The notes under the pieces: model-generated
Seen by the model: only the letters and a program-made list of their open reading frames with translations
Databases searched by the model: none
Told to the model about the DNA's origin: nothing
From: Microtetraspora sp. NBRC 13810
Lineage (GTDB): Bacteria > Actinomycetota > Actinomycetes > Streptosporangiales > Streptosporangiaceae
Length of the DNA: 64,000 nt
Reading direction: 5' to 3'
Assembly (NCBI RefSeq): GCF_030268685.1
Contig: NZ_BSRQ01000013.1
Location: 170,970 to 234,969, forward strand
In this document: piece after piece, positions 40,762 to 47,996 of the stretch
Layout: every line of letters begins with the position of its first letter
Numbering within the stretch: the first letter of the stretch is position 1
Program-made: the position numbers and the translations under genes

Positions 40762-42642
40762 TCAGCGGTTCGGCAACAACTTCACGCTGTGGTCGTCGCT
40801 GCTGCCGGTGGCGAGGGTTCTGCCGTCCGGGCTGAAGGCCACCGAGTAGACACCGGCGGTGTGACCGGTGAGGGTGGCAACGGTTCGGCGGTCGGCCACG
40901 TCCCACAACCGCACCGTCTCGTCGAAGCCGCCGGTGGCGAGAGTCCTGCCGTCCGGACTGAACGCCACCGACCAGACACCGGCGGTGTGACCGGTGAGGG
41001 TGGCGACGACGAAGCGGCCGTCCACGTTCCACAACCGCACCGTGTCATCGCGGCCGCCGGTGGCGAGGGTTCTGCCGTCCGGACTGAACGCCACCGACCA
41101 GACACCGTAGGTGTGGCCGGTGAGGGTCGCAACGGTTCGGCGGCCGGCCACATCCCACAACCGCACCGTCTCGTCGAAGCCGCCGGTGGCGAGAGTCCTG
41201 CCGTCCGGACTGAACGCCACCGACCAGACACCGGCGGTGTGACCGGTGAGCGTGGCGACACTCCTGCGACCGGCCACATCCCACAACCGCACCGTTGCAT
41301 CGTGGCTGCCGGTGGCGAGGATCTTGCCATCCGGACTGAACGCCACCGAGTAGACACCGGCGGTGTGACCGGTGAGCGTGGCGACACTCCTGCGACCGGC
41401 CACGTCCCACAACCGCACCGTCTTGTCGCTGCTGCCGGTGGCGAGAGTCCTGCCGTCCGGGCTGAACGCCACCGACCAGACACCGGCGGTGTGACCGGTG
41501 AGCGTGGCGACACTCCTGCGGCCCGCCACATCCCACAACCGCACCGTTTCATCGTGGCTGCCGGTGGCGAGAGTTCCGCTGTCCGGGCTGAAAGCCACCG
41601 AGTAGACCCGGCCGGTGTGACCGGTGAGGGTGACACTCGGTGCGGGGTCGGTGGGGCGGGTCAGGGCGATCGTGACCGGCACGCCGATGGCGGTGAGGGC
41701 ACCGAGTCCGGCCAGGAGCAGGACACGACGCCGGGGCAGCCGCCGATCCGCGGCGGGGGGCGGCGAAGGGGCCGGAGGCGGATTCAGGCGCGGGTCCGGG
41801 GGCGGCTGGCCGGCAACGGCGGTGAGCGCCCGGCCGGCCTGTTCGGCGTTGAAGCGCTCGGCAGGGTCCTTGCGCAGCAGCCCGGTCAGCACCGGGGCCA
41901 GCGGCCCGGCATGCACCGGCGGCGCGGGCTCCTGACTCAGCAGCGCCGACAGGATCGCCATCAGGTTCGCCCCCGCGTACGGAGGCCGGCCCTCGACCGC
42001 GGCGTACAACGTCGCTCCCAGCGACCACAGATCACACGCCGGAGTGACCGGCCGTCCATGAGCCTGCTCCGGCGCCATGAACGCCGGAGTGCCGATCAAC
42101 ACCCCTGAGGCGGTCAGGGTGACGTCCCCGGCCAGGCTGGCGATCCCGAAGTCGGTGATGACCACCCGGTCGCCGGCCAGCAGCACGTTGGCCGGTTTCA
42201 GGTCGCGGTGCACGACCCCGGCCGCGTGCGCCTCGCCCAGCGCCTCCAGCATCATCGCGCCGATCCGCGCCACCTGAGCCGGGGCCAGCCGCTCCTGCTG
42301 GGTGATCTGCTCCTGCAACGACAGGCCGCGGACGAACTCCATCACGATCATCGGGGCCCCGTCGTGCAGGATCACGTCGTAGACGGTGATGATGCCCGGA
42401 TGATTGAGCCGGGCCGCCGAGCGTGCCTCGCGCATCCCCCACTTGCCGAACAGCTCACGCTGGGCGGCATCCATGCCGCGCGGAAACAGGATCTCCTTGA
42501 CCGCCACCTCGCGATCCAGCAGCTCATCGCGGCCCCGCCAGACCCGGCCCATGCCACCGGTGCCCACCGGCTCAAGAAGCCGGTATCGCCCGCCGATGAG
42601 TTCGCCGCCCGACTCGGTCACCCTCGGCACATTAGCCACCAT
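40762..42642 (-). CDS. Ser/Thr protein kinase with C-terminal WD40 propeller
   Basis: 626 residues. A Hanks-type kinase occupies residues 1-270: glycine loop VGTGGMGRVWRG, VAIK-equivalent EVAVKEIL, catalytic HRDLKPANVLL, DFG in ITDFGIAS and APE as AFMAPEQ. After a Pro-rich linker, a single hydrophobic helix (VLLLAGLGALTAIGVPVTIAL) suggests a transmembrane anchor, placing seven WD40 repeats outside the membrane. Each blade is about 42 residues with GHT..V.SVAFSPDG and VRLWDV motifs. The last blade lacks the WD end, as expected for ring closure. It is convergent with the trypsin-STAND gene. The propeller is probably a sensor or scaffold. Confidence 0.9.
   Translation of the reverse strand: MVANVPRVTESGGELIGGRYRLLEPVGTGGMGRVWRGRDELLDREVAVKEILFPRGMDAAQRELFGKWGMREARSAARLNHPGIITVYDVILHDGAPMIVMEFVRGLSLQEQITQQERLAPAQVARIGAMMLEALGEAHAAGVVHRDLKPANVLLAGDRVVITDFGIASLAGDVTLTASGVLIGTPAFMAPEQAHGRPVTPACDLWSLGATLYAAVEGRPPYAGANLMAILSALLSQEPAPPVHAGPLAPVLTGLLRKDPAERFNAEQAGRALTAVAGQPPPDPRLNPPPAPSPPPAADRRLPRRRVLLLAGLGALTAIGVPVTIALTRPTDPAPSVTLTGHTGRVYSVAFSPDSGTLATGSHDETVRLWDVAGRRSVATLTGHTAGVWSVAFSPDGRTLATGSSDKTVRLWDVAGRRSVATLTGHTAGVYSVAFSPDGKILATGSHDATVRLWDVAGRRSVATLTGHTAGVWSVAFSPDGRTLATGGFDETVRLWDVAGRRTVATLTGHTYGVWSVAFSPDGRTLATGGRDDTVRLWNVDGRFVVATLTGHTAGVWSVAFSPDGRTLATGGFDETVRLWDVADRRTVATLTGHTAGVYSVAFSPDGRTLATGSSDDHSVKLLPNR
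40790..41640. repeat. seven near-identical ~126-bp DNA repeats encoding WD40 blades
   Basis: The blades differ by only a few bases each (for example two GGFDETVRLWDV blades are almost identical in DNA). Such identity implies recent duplication or gene conversion. Confidence 0.85.
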
Positions 42643-43098
42643 GGATCACAAAGCCGCACACGCCGCCCACGGCTGCTCCGCTGTGCGCCGAAGGCGATGA
42701 CAGATCGCCGAGCAGAACCGGCCGACAAGCCGGCGAGAACCCTCCGACGCCCCCAGGCCGGCGGCGCAGATACCGGCAAGATCGATGAGCCCCTACACAA
42801 AGCCGACGCGGACCGACAGCAGATTGCCACTCCCCCGCCTTTCGTCCGCAGCGGACAGCGGGCAGTTGCCCACCATCCTCATCGGCCCGAGCCTGCCTGC
42901 CGTACCCAGGAACCTATGTGCCGGTGAGCGTCGCATACAACGCATGGGAGCATCGTGCCCTTGATCAATCTGCCTGTTCCATGCATTCACAACCTTCCCC
43001 GCGGGCGAGGAGGGCGTGGCCCAGGTCGCAACGGACGCCGAATTCGGGCAGGCACACACCTTTGGCTCCCAGGCTGGCTCCGGCTGAGCAGCACAACG
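42643..43098. other. intergenic region, no gene recognised
   Basis: 456 bp between the kinase start and the tRNA terminator. A short plus-strand frame ending near 43086 (…AGEEGVAQVATDAEFGQAHT…) looks weakly coding but has no start signal. Otherwise nothing is identified. Confidence 0.4.
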
Positions 43099-43136
43099 AA
43101 AAAGACCCCTGATGGCGTAATGCCTGTTCAGGGGCC
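43099..43136 (-). terminator. rho-independent terminator of tRNA-Arg
   Basis: On the minus strand GGCCCCTGA pairs with TCAGGGGTC (one G-T pair), followed by TTTTT. It lies 12 bases after the tRNA 3' end. Confidence 0.8.
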
Positions 43137-43148
43137 TTCTTACTGCTG

Positions 43149-43221
43149 CGCGGCCGGGAGGACTCGAACCCCCAACCTTCTGATCCGTAGTCAGATGCTC
43201 TATCCATTGAGCTACGGCCGC
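43149..43221 (-). tRNA. tRNA-Arg (anticodon ACG)
   Basis: 73 nt on the minus strand with all cloverleaf parts: 7-bp acceptor stem GCGGCCG/CGGCCGC, D-arm TAGCTCAATGGATAGAGC, anticodon stem TCTGA/TCAGA around loop CTACGGA (anticodon ACG, wobble A probably converted to inosine) and T-arm with GTTCGAGTC. Discriminator base G; CCA is not encoded. It reads CGU/CGC/CGA arginine codons. A terminator follows immediately, so it is a single-gene transcript. tRNA-Arg genes are common integration sites, but no integrase or repeated 3' fragment is seen in this window. Confidence 0.93.
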
Positions 43222-43393
43222 TTGGTTGTCCGCTTCACCTGGGTGGCGCGGCAACAGGAAGAACTCTACCACTTGGACACCGGTGATAGAGCCGACTATT
43301 GCTTGCCTGGAGGAGCGTGCCAGGGGGGCGGGGTCGTGGCCTCGGTGGGCGTGCTTCCGGGTGGGAGGGCGCGGGGTGGTGAGGTCGTGGGCG

Positions 43394-43409
43394 TACACCT
43401 TTGGATGTA
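43394..43409. promoter_or_regulatory. possible operator upstream of the two-component genes
   Basis: TACACCTTTGGATGTA has TACA/TGTA outer arms with partial inner symmetry, about 50 bp upstream of the histidine-kinase start. Tentative autoregulation site. The rest of 43222-43459 is G-rich with no other recognised feature. Confidence 0.3.
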
Positions 43410-43459
43410 GGGGGGACCGTGCTGGTGGGGGACGCCGGAGTGGGGTGGGGGGTGGTGGG

Positions 43460-44806
43460 ATGGGGGTTATGCGGCGGGACTGTTTGATGGCCGTGCTGGC
43501 CTTCGCGACCGGTCTCGTGCTGCTGGCCGGGAACGCGTTTCTGGCGCGGGTGGAGTCGCCTTACCTGCTGGTGGGGCCGTTGCTGGTCACGTGTCTGGGG
43601 GTGGCGGTGCGGCGGCGGGCGCCGATGCTCTCGCTGGGGCTGGGGGTCGTCGCGATCTCGGCGGACCTGGTGGTGGGGCCGTCGCTGCCGACTGTGCTGA
43701 TCTTCACCGACAATCTCTATGCCGCCACGCTCTACGGGCCCAGGTGGGCCACCAAGTGGCTGCTCGGGGTGACCTCGGTGCTGGCCGTGGTGGCGGGGGC
43801 GCTCGCCGGGTTCTCCACGCTGGACTGGCGGGCGCTGGCGGTCGGCATCGTGCAGGCGGGGCTGGTGCTGCTCACGCCCGTGTCGACCGCGATCATCCTG
43901 CGCCAGCATCGCGACCAGGCCGAGGCGGAGCGGACGCGGGCGGAGCAGGTGGCCCGGCTGGCGGAGCTGGATCGCCGGGCGGCGGTGAACACCGAGCGGA
44001 CGCGGATGGCGCGTGAGCTGCACGACATGATCGCCAACCACTTCAGCGCGATCGCTATCCAGTCCACGGCCGTGCTGTCCCGCAAGGACCTGGACGGGCG
44101 GGCGGTGCACGGGGTGCTGGAGAGCATCAGGGAGAACAGCCTGCAGGGCATGACGGAGATGCGCACGATGATCGAACTGCTGCGGCAGGAAGGGCAGCAG
44201 GAGGCGCAGGAGAGCGAGGCGACGCGGCGGCGGCTGGCGGACCTCGGGGATCTCGTCGAGCGTTCGCGCCGGTCCGGGGTGGTGACACGGCTGCACATCT
44301 CCGGTACGCCGCGCGAGTTGCCCGCCGCGGTCGATCTGGCGGGTTACCGCATCGTCCAGGAGGCCCTGACGAACGTCCTCAAACACGGAGACAAGCAGGC
44401 CACGGTGACCATCGGCTACGAATCCCACCAGGTGACCTTGAACGTGGACAATCCGGTGAGCGGGCGGTCGTCGGGGCTGCCCGGTTCCGGGGCCGGGGTG
44501 ATCGGGATGCGCGAGCGGGTGGCCCTGCTGGGCGGTGTGTTCGAGGCGGGTCTCCGTGGCCAACTGTGGCGGGTGCGCGCCGACCTCCCGACCGAAATCC
44601 CCGAAGCCCCCGACCGGAAACGAAAGCCCGCCGCCGACACGCCGGTGGGAGAACCTGTCTCCGGCGCAGGGAACGCCGGGACCGCCGTACGTACGGAGGA
44701 CGGGGTGCCTGGCGCGGAGAGCGCGGGTGGGGGCGGCGGGGGGCCTGGGGCAGGGAGGGGTGTGGGTGGGGGCGTGGAGGATGTGGGGAGTGGGGAGAGG
44801 TTGTGA
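43460..44806 (+). CDS. NarL/DesK-type sensor histidine kinase
   Basis: About 448 residues from ATG 43460 (ATG 43469 is equally possible; an upstream extension is unlikely). Four to five N-terminal membrane helices (LMAVLAFATGLVLLAGNAFLA to IVQAGLVLLTPVSTAIILR), a coiled-coil-like RDQAEAERTRAEQVARLAEL segment, then HisKA_3: RMARELHDMIANHFSAIAIQS with the phospho-acceptor His. The ATPase domain has YRIVQEALTNVLKH (N box) and GAGVIGMRERVALLGG (G box). The C-terminal 70 residues are a Gly-rich tail not typical of the family. Its stop overlaps the response-regulator GTG. Confidence 0.9.
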   Translation: MGVMRRDCLMAVLAFATGLVLLAGNAFLARVESPYLLVGPLLVTCLGVAVRRRAPMLSLGLGVVAISADLVVGPSLPTVLIFTDNLYAATLYGPRWATKWLLGVTSVLAVVAGALAGFSTLDWRALAVGIVQAGLVLLTPVSTAIILRQHRDQAEAERTRAEQVARLAELDRRAAVNTERTRMARELHDMIANHFSAIAIQSTAVLSRKDLDGRAVHGVLESIRENSLQGMTEMRTMIELLRQEGQQEAQESEATRRRLADLGDLVERSRRSGVVTRLHISGTPRELPAAVDLAGYRIVQEALTNVLKHGDKQATVTIGYESHQVTLNVDNPVSGRSSGLPGSGAGVIGMRERVALLGGVFEAGLRGQLWRVRADLPTEIPEAPDRKRKPAADTPVGEPVSGAGNAGTAVRTEDGVPGAESAGGGGGGPGAGRGVGGGVEDVGSGERL

Positions 44807-45453
44807 GTATTCGGGTGCTTGTGGTGGATGATCATGCGGCGGTGCGGGCCGGGATCGTGTTGATCCTCGATGGGGCGGCGGACATCGAGGTGGTGGGTGA
44901 GGCGGCCGATGGGGAGAGCGCGGTGGCGATGGCCAGTTCGGCGCGGCCCGACGTGGTGCTGATGGACATCCGGATGCCGCGGCTGGACGGGATCTCGGCC
45001 ACCCGGCGGCTCAGCGGGATCGCGGACGTGCTGATCCTGACGACGTTCGACATCGACGAGTACGTGTTCGGGGCGTTGGAGGCGGGGGCGGCGGGATTCC
45101 TGTTGAAGAACACGGATGCGGACGCGCTGATCGACGCCGTGCGGGTGGTGGCGCGCGGGGACGGGCTCATCTCTCCGGCGGTGACCCGGCGCCTGATCGC
45201 GGCGTTCGGCCGGTCCCGTACGGCTTCCGCCGCGGCGCCGGAACCGGCCGGGCGGCAGCCGTACGACACGTTGACCCCTCGCGAGCGTGAGGTGCTGGCG
45301 TGCATCGGCCGGGGGCTGTCCAACGCGGAGATCGCCCGGGAGCTGGACATGGCGGAGGCGACGACCAAGACGCACGTCAGCCGGGTGCTGAACAAGCTGG
45401 GCCTGCGCAGCCGGGTGCAGGCGGCGATCCTCTACTCGGGCGGTGAGCCCTGA
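44803..45453 (+). CDS. NarL/LuxR-type response regulator
   Basis: 216 residues from GTG 44803, overlapping the kinase stop as GTGA. Receiver domain: acidic pocket VVDDH, phospho-acceptor Asp in VVLMDIRMPRLDG, conserved Thr in LTTFD and Lys in FLLKN. C-terminal LuxR HTH: LTPREREVLACIGRGLSNAEIARELDMAEATTKTHVSRVLNKLGL. It should be phosphorylated by the adjacent kinase and activate an unknown target; no transporter lies next to the pair, as would be usual for antibiotic-sensing versions. Its stop codon is the first element of a 20-bp tandem repeat. Confidence 0.92.
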   Translation: MSIRVLVVDDHAAVRAGIVLILDGAADIEVVGEAADGESAVAMASSARPDVVLMDIRMPRLDGISATRRLSGIADVLILTTFDIDEYVFGALEAGAAGFLLKNTDADALIDAVRVVARGDGLISPAVTRRLIAAFGRSRTASAAAPEPAGRQPYDTLTPREREVLACIGRGLSNAEIARELDMAEATTKTHVSRVLNKLGLRSRVQAAILYSGGEP

Positions 45454-45530
45454 GAAAGGCCGAGGCACCCTGAGGAAAGCCGGGGCGCCCTGAGGAAAGC
45501 CGGGGCGCCCTGAGGAAGGCCGGGGCGCCT
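45451..45530. repeat. 20-bp tandem repeat beginning at the response-regulator stop codon
   Basis: Four consecutive units of TGAGGAAAGCCGGGGCGCCC (copy one and copy four diverged) start exactly with the TGA stop codon at 45451-45453. The remainder of the gap to 45606 has no recognised feature. Confidence 0.9.
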
Positions 45531-45606
45531 GCCGGTGGCCGGTTTCCGCGCGGTCCCGGTCGGGGGCCTGCGGCGGGCCGGCCAGCGGGCTGTGGGGGGG
45601 AAGGGA

Positions 45607-46068
45607 TCAGGCGTCGGCGGGGACGTAGAGGGCGAGGAAGTCGGCTATGCAGGCGGGGCGGCGGGCGCCCTCGACCTCGATGGTGAGGCGGAGAGTGGAG
45701 AGGGTGCCGGCGGGGGTGCCCTTGACGTCGATGAGTTCGGCGCCGGCGCGGATGCGGCTGCCCACCGGGACGGGGGACGGGAAGCGCACCTTGTTGAGGC
45801 CGTAGTTGACGCCCATCTTGATCCCCTGGACGTTGAAGAGCTGCGACAGGAAAGAGGGCAGGAGGGCGAGGGTGAGGTACCCGTGGGCGATGGGGCCGCC
45901 GAAGGGGCCCGCCTTGGCCCTCTCCGGGTCGACGTGGATCCACTGGTGGTCGTCGGTGGCGTCGGCGAAGAGGTTGACCTGCTCCTGGGTGACCGTGCGC
46001 CAGTCGGTGTGGCCTAGGTGCTCGCCTTTGGCGGCCTTCAGTTCGCCGAGATCGGCAAAAATCCTCAT
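45607..46068 (-). CDS. MaoC family dehydratase (R-specific enoyl-CoA hydratase type)
   Basis: 153 residues from ATG 46068. The hot-dog hydratase motif is present: FADATDDHQWIHVDPERAKAGPFGGPIAHGYLTLAL, with the catalytic Asp and His of hydratase 2. The N-terminus RIFADLGELKAAKGEHLG matches single-domain actinobacterial MaoC proteins (Rv0130-like). It should hydrate trans-2-enoyl-CoA in fatty-acid metabolism in the cytoplasm. An upstream in-frame start at 46131 is rejected because TAAAGT on the minus strand (46081-46076) lies exactly 7 nt before the ATG at 46068, predicting a leaderless message. Confidence 0.9.
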   Translation of the reverse strand: MRIFADLGELKAAKGEHLGHTDWRTVTQEQVNLFADATDDHQWIHVDPERAKAGPFGGPIAHGYLTLALLPSFLSQLFNVQGIKMGVNYGLNKVRFPSPVPVGSRIRAGAELIDVKGTPAGTLSTLRLTIEVEGARRPACIADFLALYVPADA

Positions 46069-46081
46069 GTGCCGAACTTTA
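46069..46081 (-). promoter_or_regulatory. leaderless promoter -10 box for the MaoC gene
   Basis: TAAAGT followed by 7 nt and ATG on the minus strand, with no Shine-Dalgarno sequence. Confidence 0.5.
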
Positions 46082-46188
46082 TTCCGCCCAAGTAAGGGCC
46101 ACCAGACGGACATTGCGGACACCAAGCTCATCCAGTTCGTTGCATGCCGTTCGGAAGTGCTTCATGTGGCCCCTTTAGCGTGCCCGCC

Positions 46189-47427
46189 ATGAGACGCATC
46201 ACGATGACGGTGGGCTCCGCCGTTCTGACCCTCGGCCTGGCCATCTCGGCCCCCGCGCACGCCGAGCCCGAGCCCCAGTCCGCCGCCGCCGCGGAGGCCA
46301 AGGGCAGGCCCGCCCCGGCCCCGGGGCAGGCCACGCTCACCGGCTTCGCCTCGCTCCCCGCGCTGACCTACGTCCCGGGCAGCGAGCCCTCCGGCAAGCA
46401 GCTCGACACCGCTCCGGTGAACGGGGTCAGCGCCCCCTTCCCCGGCCAGCCGGTGCAGGGCTTCAGCGGCATCGTCGACCGGCACGACGGCACCTTCGAC
46501 GTGCTGTCGGACAACGGGTTCGGCAACAAGGCCAACAGCTCCGACTTCCTGCTCCGGGTGCACCGGATCAAGCCGGACTTCGCCCGGCACACGGTGCGGG
46601 TGCTCGGCGGCTTCAACCTCTCCGACCCGCGCAAGCTGGTCTCCTGGCCGCTGACCAGGAAGGACCGGGTGCTCACCGGCGCCGACTTCGACATCGAGTC
46701 GATCACCCGGGTGTCGGACGGCAGCTACTGGATCGGCGACGAGTTCGGCCCGTTCCTGCTGCACGTCTCCTCCACGGGCCGGCTGCTCGACGCGCCGGTC
46801 AAGCTGCCCGGCGTGCAGGCCCCGGAGAACCCGTTCCTGAACGGCGGCCAGCCCAACCTGAACAGCAGCAAGGGCTTCGAGGGCATGGCCAGGTCGCTGG
46901 ACGGCCGCAAGCTCTACCCGCTGCTTGAGGGCACGGTGGCCGGCGACCCGGCGGGCACGCTGCGCATGTACGAGTTCGACCTGCGCAAGGGGGCCTACAC
47001 CGCCAAGCGGCTGACCTACAAGCTGGAGAGCCCCGGGAACTCGATCGGCGACGCCATCTCGATCGACGACCACCGCTTCATGATCATCGAGCGGGACAAC
47101 GAGCAGGGCGACGCCGCACAGCTCAAGCGCATCTACATCGTCGACACCCGGGACCGGGACCGCGACGGCGCCATGGACAAGACGATGGTGGCCGACCTGC
47201 TCAACCTGGCCAATCCCAAGCGCATCGCGGGCTTCGGCGAGACCTTCCGCTTCCCGTTCCAGACCATCGAGGACGTCGTCATCCTCGACGACCGCACGAT
47301 CGGCGTCCTGGACGACAACAACTTCCCCGGCTCCAACGGCCGCACGCCCGGCAAGCCGGACAACAACGAGTTCATCACCGTACGGCTCGCCGAGCGCCTG
47401 CACGCTGACCGGCGGATCTACCGGTAA
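46189..47427 (+). CDS. secreted esterase-like activity of phytase family protein
   Basis: 412 residues. Signal peptide MRRITMTVGSAVLTLGLAISAPAHA, with cleavage likely after AHA. The mature domain is the phytase-like beta-propeller: GFSGIVDRHDGTFDVLSDNGFG, DIESITRVSDGSYWIGDEFGPFLLH, SKGFEGMARSLDGRKLYPLLEG and a C-terminal TIEDVVILDDRTIGVLDDNNFP. These Asp/Glu-rich segments match the metal-binding face of this family. Actual substrate unknown; phosphomonoesters are possible. Stands alone, with a 120-bp upstream gap lacking a clear promoter. Confidence 0.85.
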   Translation: MRRITMTVGSAVLTLGLAISAPAHAEPEPQSAAAAEAKGRPAPAPGQATLTGFASLPALTYVPGSEPSGKQLDTAPVNGVSAPFPGQPVQGFSGIVDRHDGTFDVLSDNGFGNKANSSDFLLRVHRIKPDFARHTVRVLGGFNLSDPRKLVSWPLTRKDRVLTGADFDIESITRVSDGSYWIGDEFGPFLLHVSSTGRLLDAPVKLPGVQAPENPFLNGGQPNLNSSKGFEGMARSLDGRKLYPLLEGTVAGDPAGTLRMYEFDLRKGAYTAKRLTYKLESPGNSIGDAISIDDHRFMIIERDNEQGDAAQLKRIYIVDTRDRDRDGAMDKTMVADLLNLANPKRIAGFGETFRFPFQTIEDVVILDDRTIGVLDDNNFPGSNGRTPGKPDNNEFITVRLAERLHADRRIYR

Positions 47428-47517
47428 CACTCCGGCCACGGAGCGTGCGTCAGAAAATCTCGCCGTTTCGGTCAACCTCTAAGGCTGCCCGGACGTCTAT
47501 GTGTGCAGGGAGCCCAA

Positions 47518-47531
47518 CCTCCTTAGGGAGG
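47518..47531 (+). promoter_or_regulatory. small hairpin masking the ribosome-binding site of the 33-aa gene
   Basis: CCTCC (47518-47522) pairs with GGAGG (47527-47531) over a TTAG loop; the right arm is the Shine-Dalgarno of the peptide gene at 47537. Possibly translational control. Confidence 0.4.
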
Positions 47532-47536
47532 GTCTG

Positions 47537-47638
47537 ATGCACGACCTGGTGTCCGACCTCCTTGACGCGGAGCTCAGGCTGGAGCTGTTGCTCACCTGGG
47601 CCCTGCACGTGGAGGCCGAAGAGCTGGCCGCCGATTGA
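47537..47638 (+). CDS. 33-residue acidic peptide, unknown
   Basis: ATG 47537 follows GGGAGGG by four bases. The product, beginning MHDLVSDLLDAELRLELLL and ending in TWALHVEAEELAAD, is Leu/Glu/Ala-rich, net acidic, without Cys, and would form one amphipathic helix. It is followed 5 bp after the stop by a perfect 13-bp terminator, so it looks like a complete monocistronic unit. It does not match a RiPP class I can name, and no modifying enzyme or transporter is adjacent. Coding is supported by the ribosome-binding site, third-position GC and terminator, but it remains a prediction. Confidence 0.5.
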   Translation: MHDLVSDLLDAELRLELLLTWALHVEAEELAAD

Positions 47639-47643
47639 ACGGG

Positions 47644-47676
47644 CCCCAGGTTCCGCACCGCACGCGGAACCTGGGG
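47644..47676 (+). terminator. strong hairpin terminator
   Basis: CCCCAGGTTCCGC (47644-47656) pairs perfectly with GCGGAACCTGGGG (47664-47676), 7-nt loop. Confidence 0.75.
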
Positions 47677-47700
47677 CAGGGGGCATCGCCCGAAACCCGG

Positions 47701-47752
47701 CCACTCCCACGAGCCACTCCCACAAGCCACTCTCACGAGCCACTCTCCCCCG
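47701..47752. repeat. 13-bp tandem repeat
   Basis: Four copies of CCACTCYCACRAG, the last diverging, in the intergenic region after the peptide gene's terminator. Confidence 0.8.
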
Positions 47753-47774
47753 GACCATTTCCACACATCCGGGG

Positions 47775-47966
47775 TTATATAGATAAAAAACAGCCCACCC
47801 GCAGCAGTAATTGAGAAAAATCTGACGCGTATTTGGGCTTCAATCCTGCCTGGTCGAGGTATGCCAGGAACGCCTTATCGTGCGCCCGATAACCAGAATT
47901 GGCGGCAACACACCAGCTCATCAGCAGGCCGCAGGTGACCAGGGCTCCGATTAGCGGATGTTCCAA
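47775..47966 (-). CDS. small exported or membrane protein, possibly truncated
   Basis: 63 residues from TTG 47966 (a weak call). The N-terminus LIGALVTCGLLMSWCVA is hydrophobic, and the following DKAFLAYLDQAGLKPKYASDFSQLLLRVG resembles the start of small DUF732-like secreted domains (FLAxLDQAG…). It stops early at LSI, and the 3' part is AT-rich compared with its surroundings. It could be a truncated gene or a small acquired one. Divergent from the lipase-like gene. Confidence 0.35.
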   Translation of the reverse strand: MEHPLIGALVTCGLLMSWCVAANSGYRAHDKAFLAYLDQAGLKPKYASDFSQLLLRVGCFLSI

Positions 47967-47996
47967 CCCTTACCTCTCTGTACCCGGAGGATATAT

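Noticed and set aside
40790..41640. Regularly spaced repeats resembling a CRISPR array
   Set aside because: Units are about 126 bp, in frame, and encode WD40 blades; no 28-37-bp repeats with unique spacers and no cas genes.
43149..43221. tRNA-Arg as attachment site of an integrated element
   Set aside because: No integrase, excisionase or duplicated tRNA 3' end found within the window.
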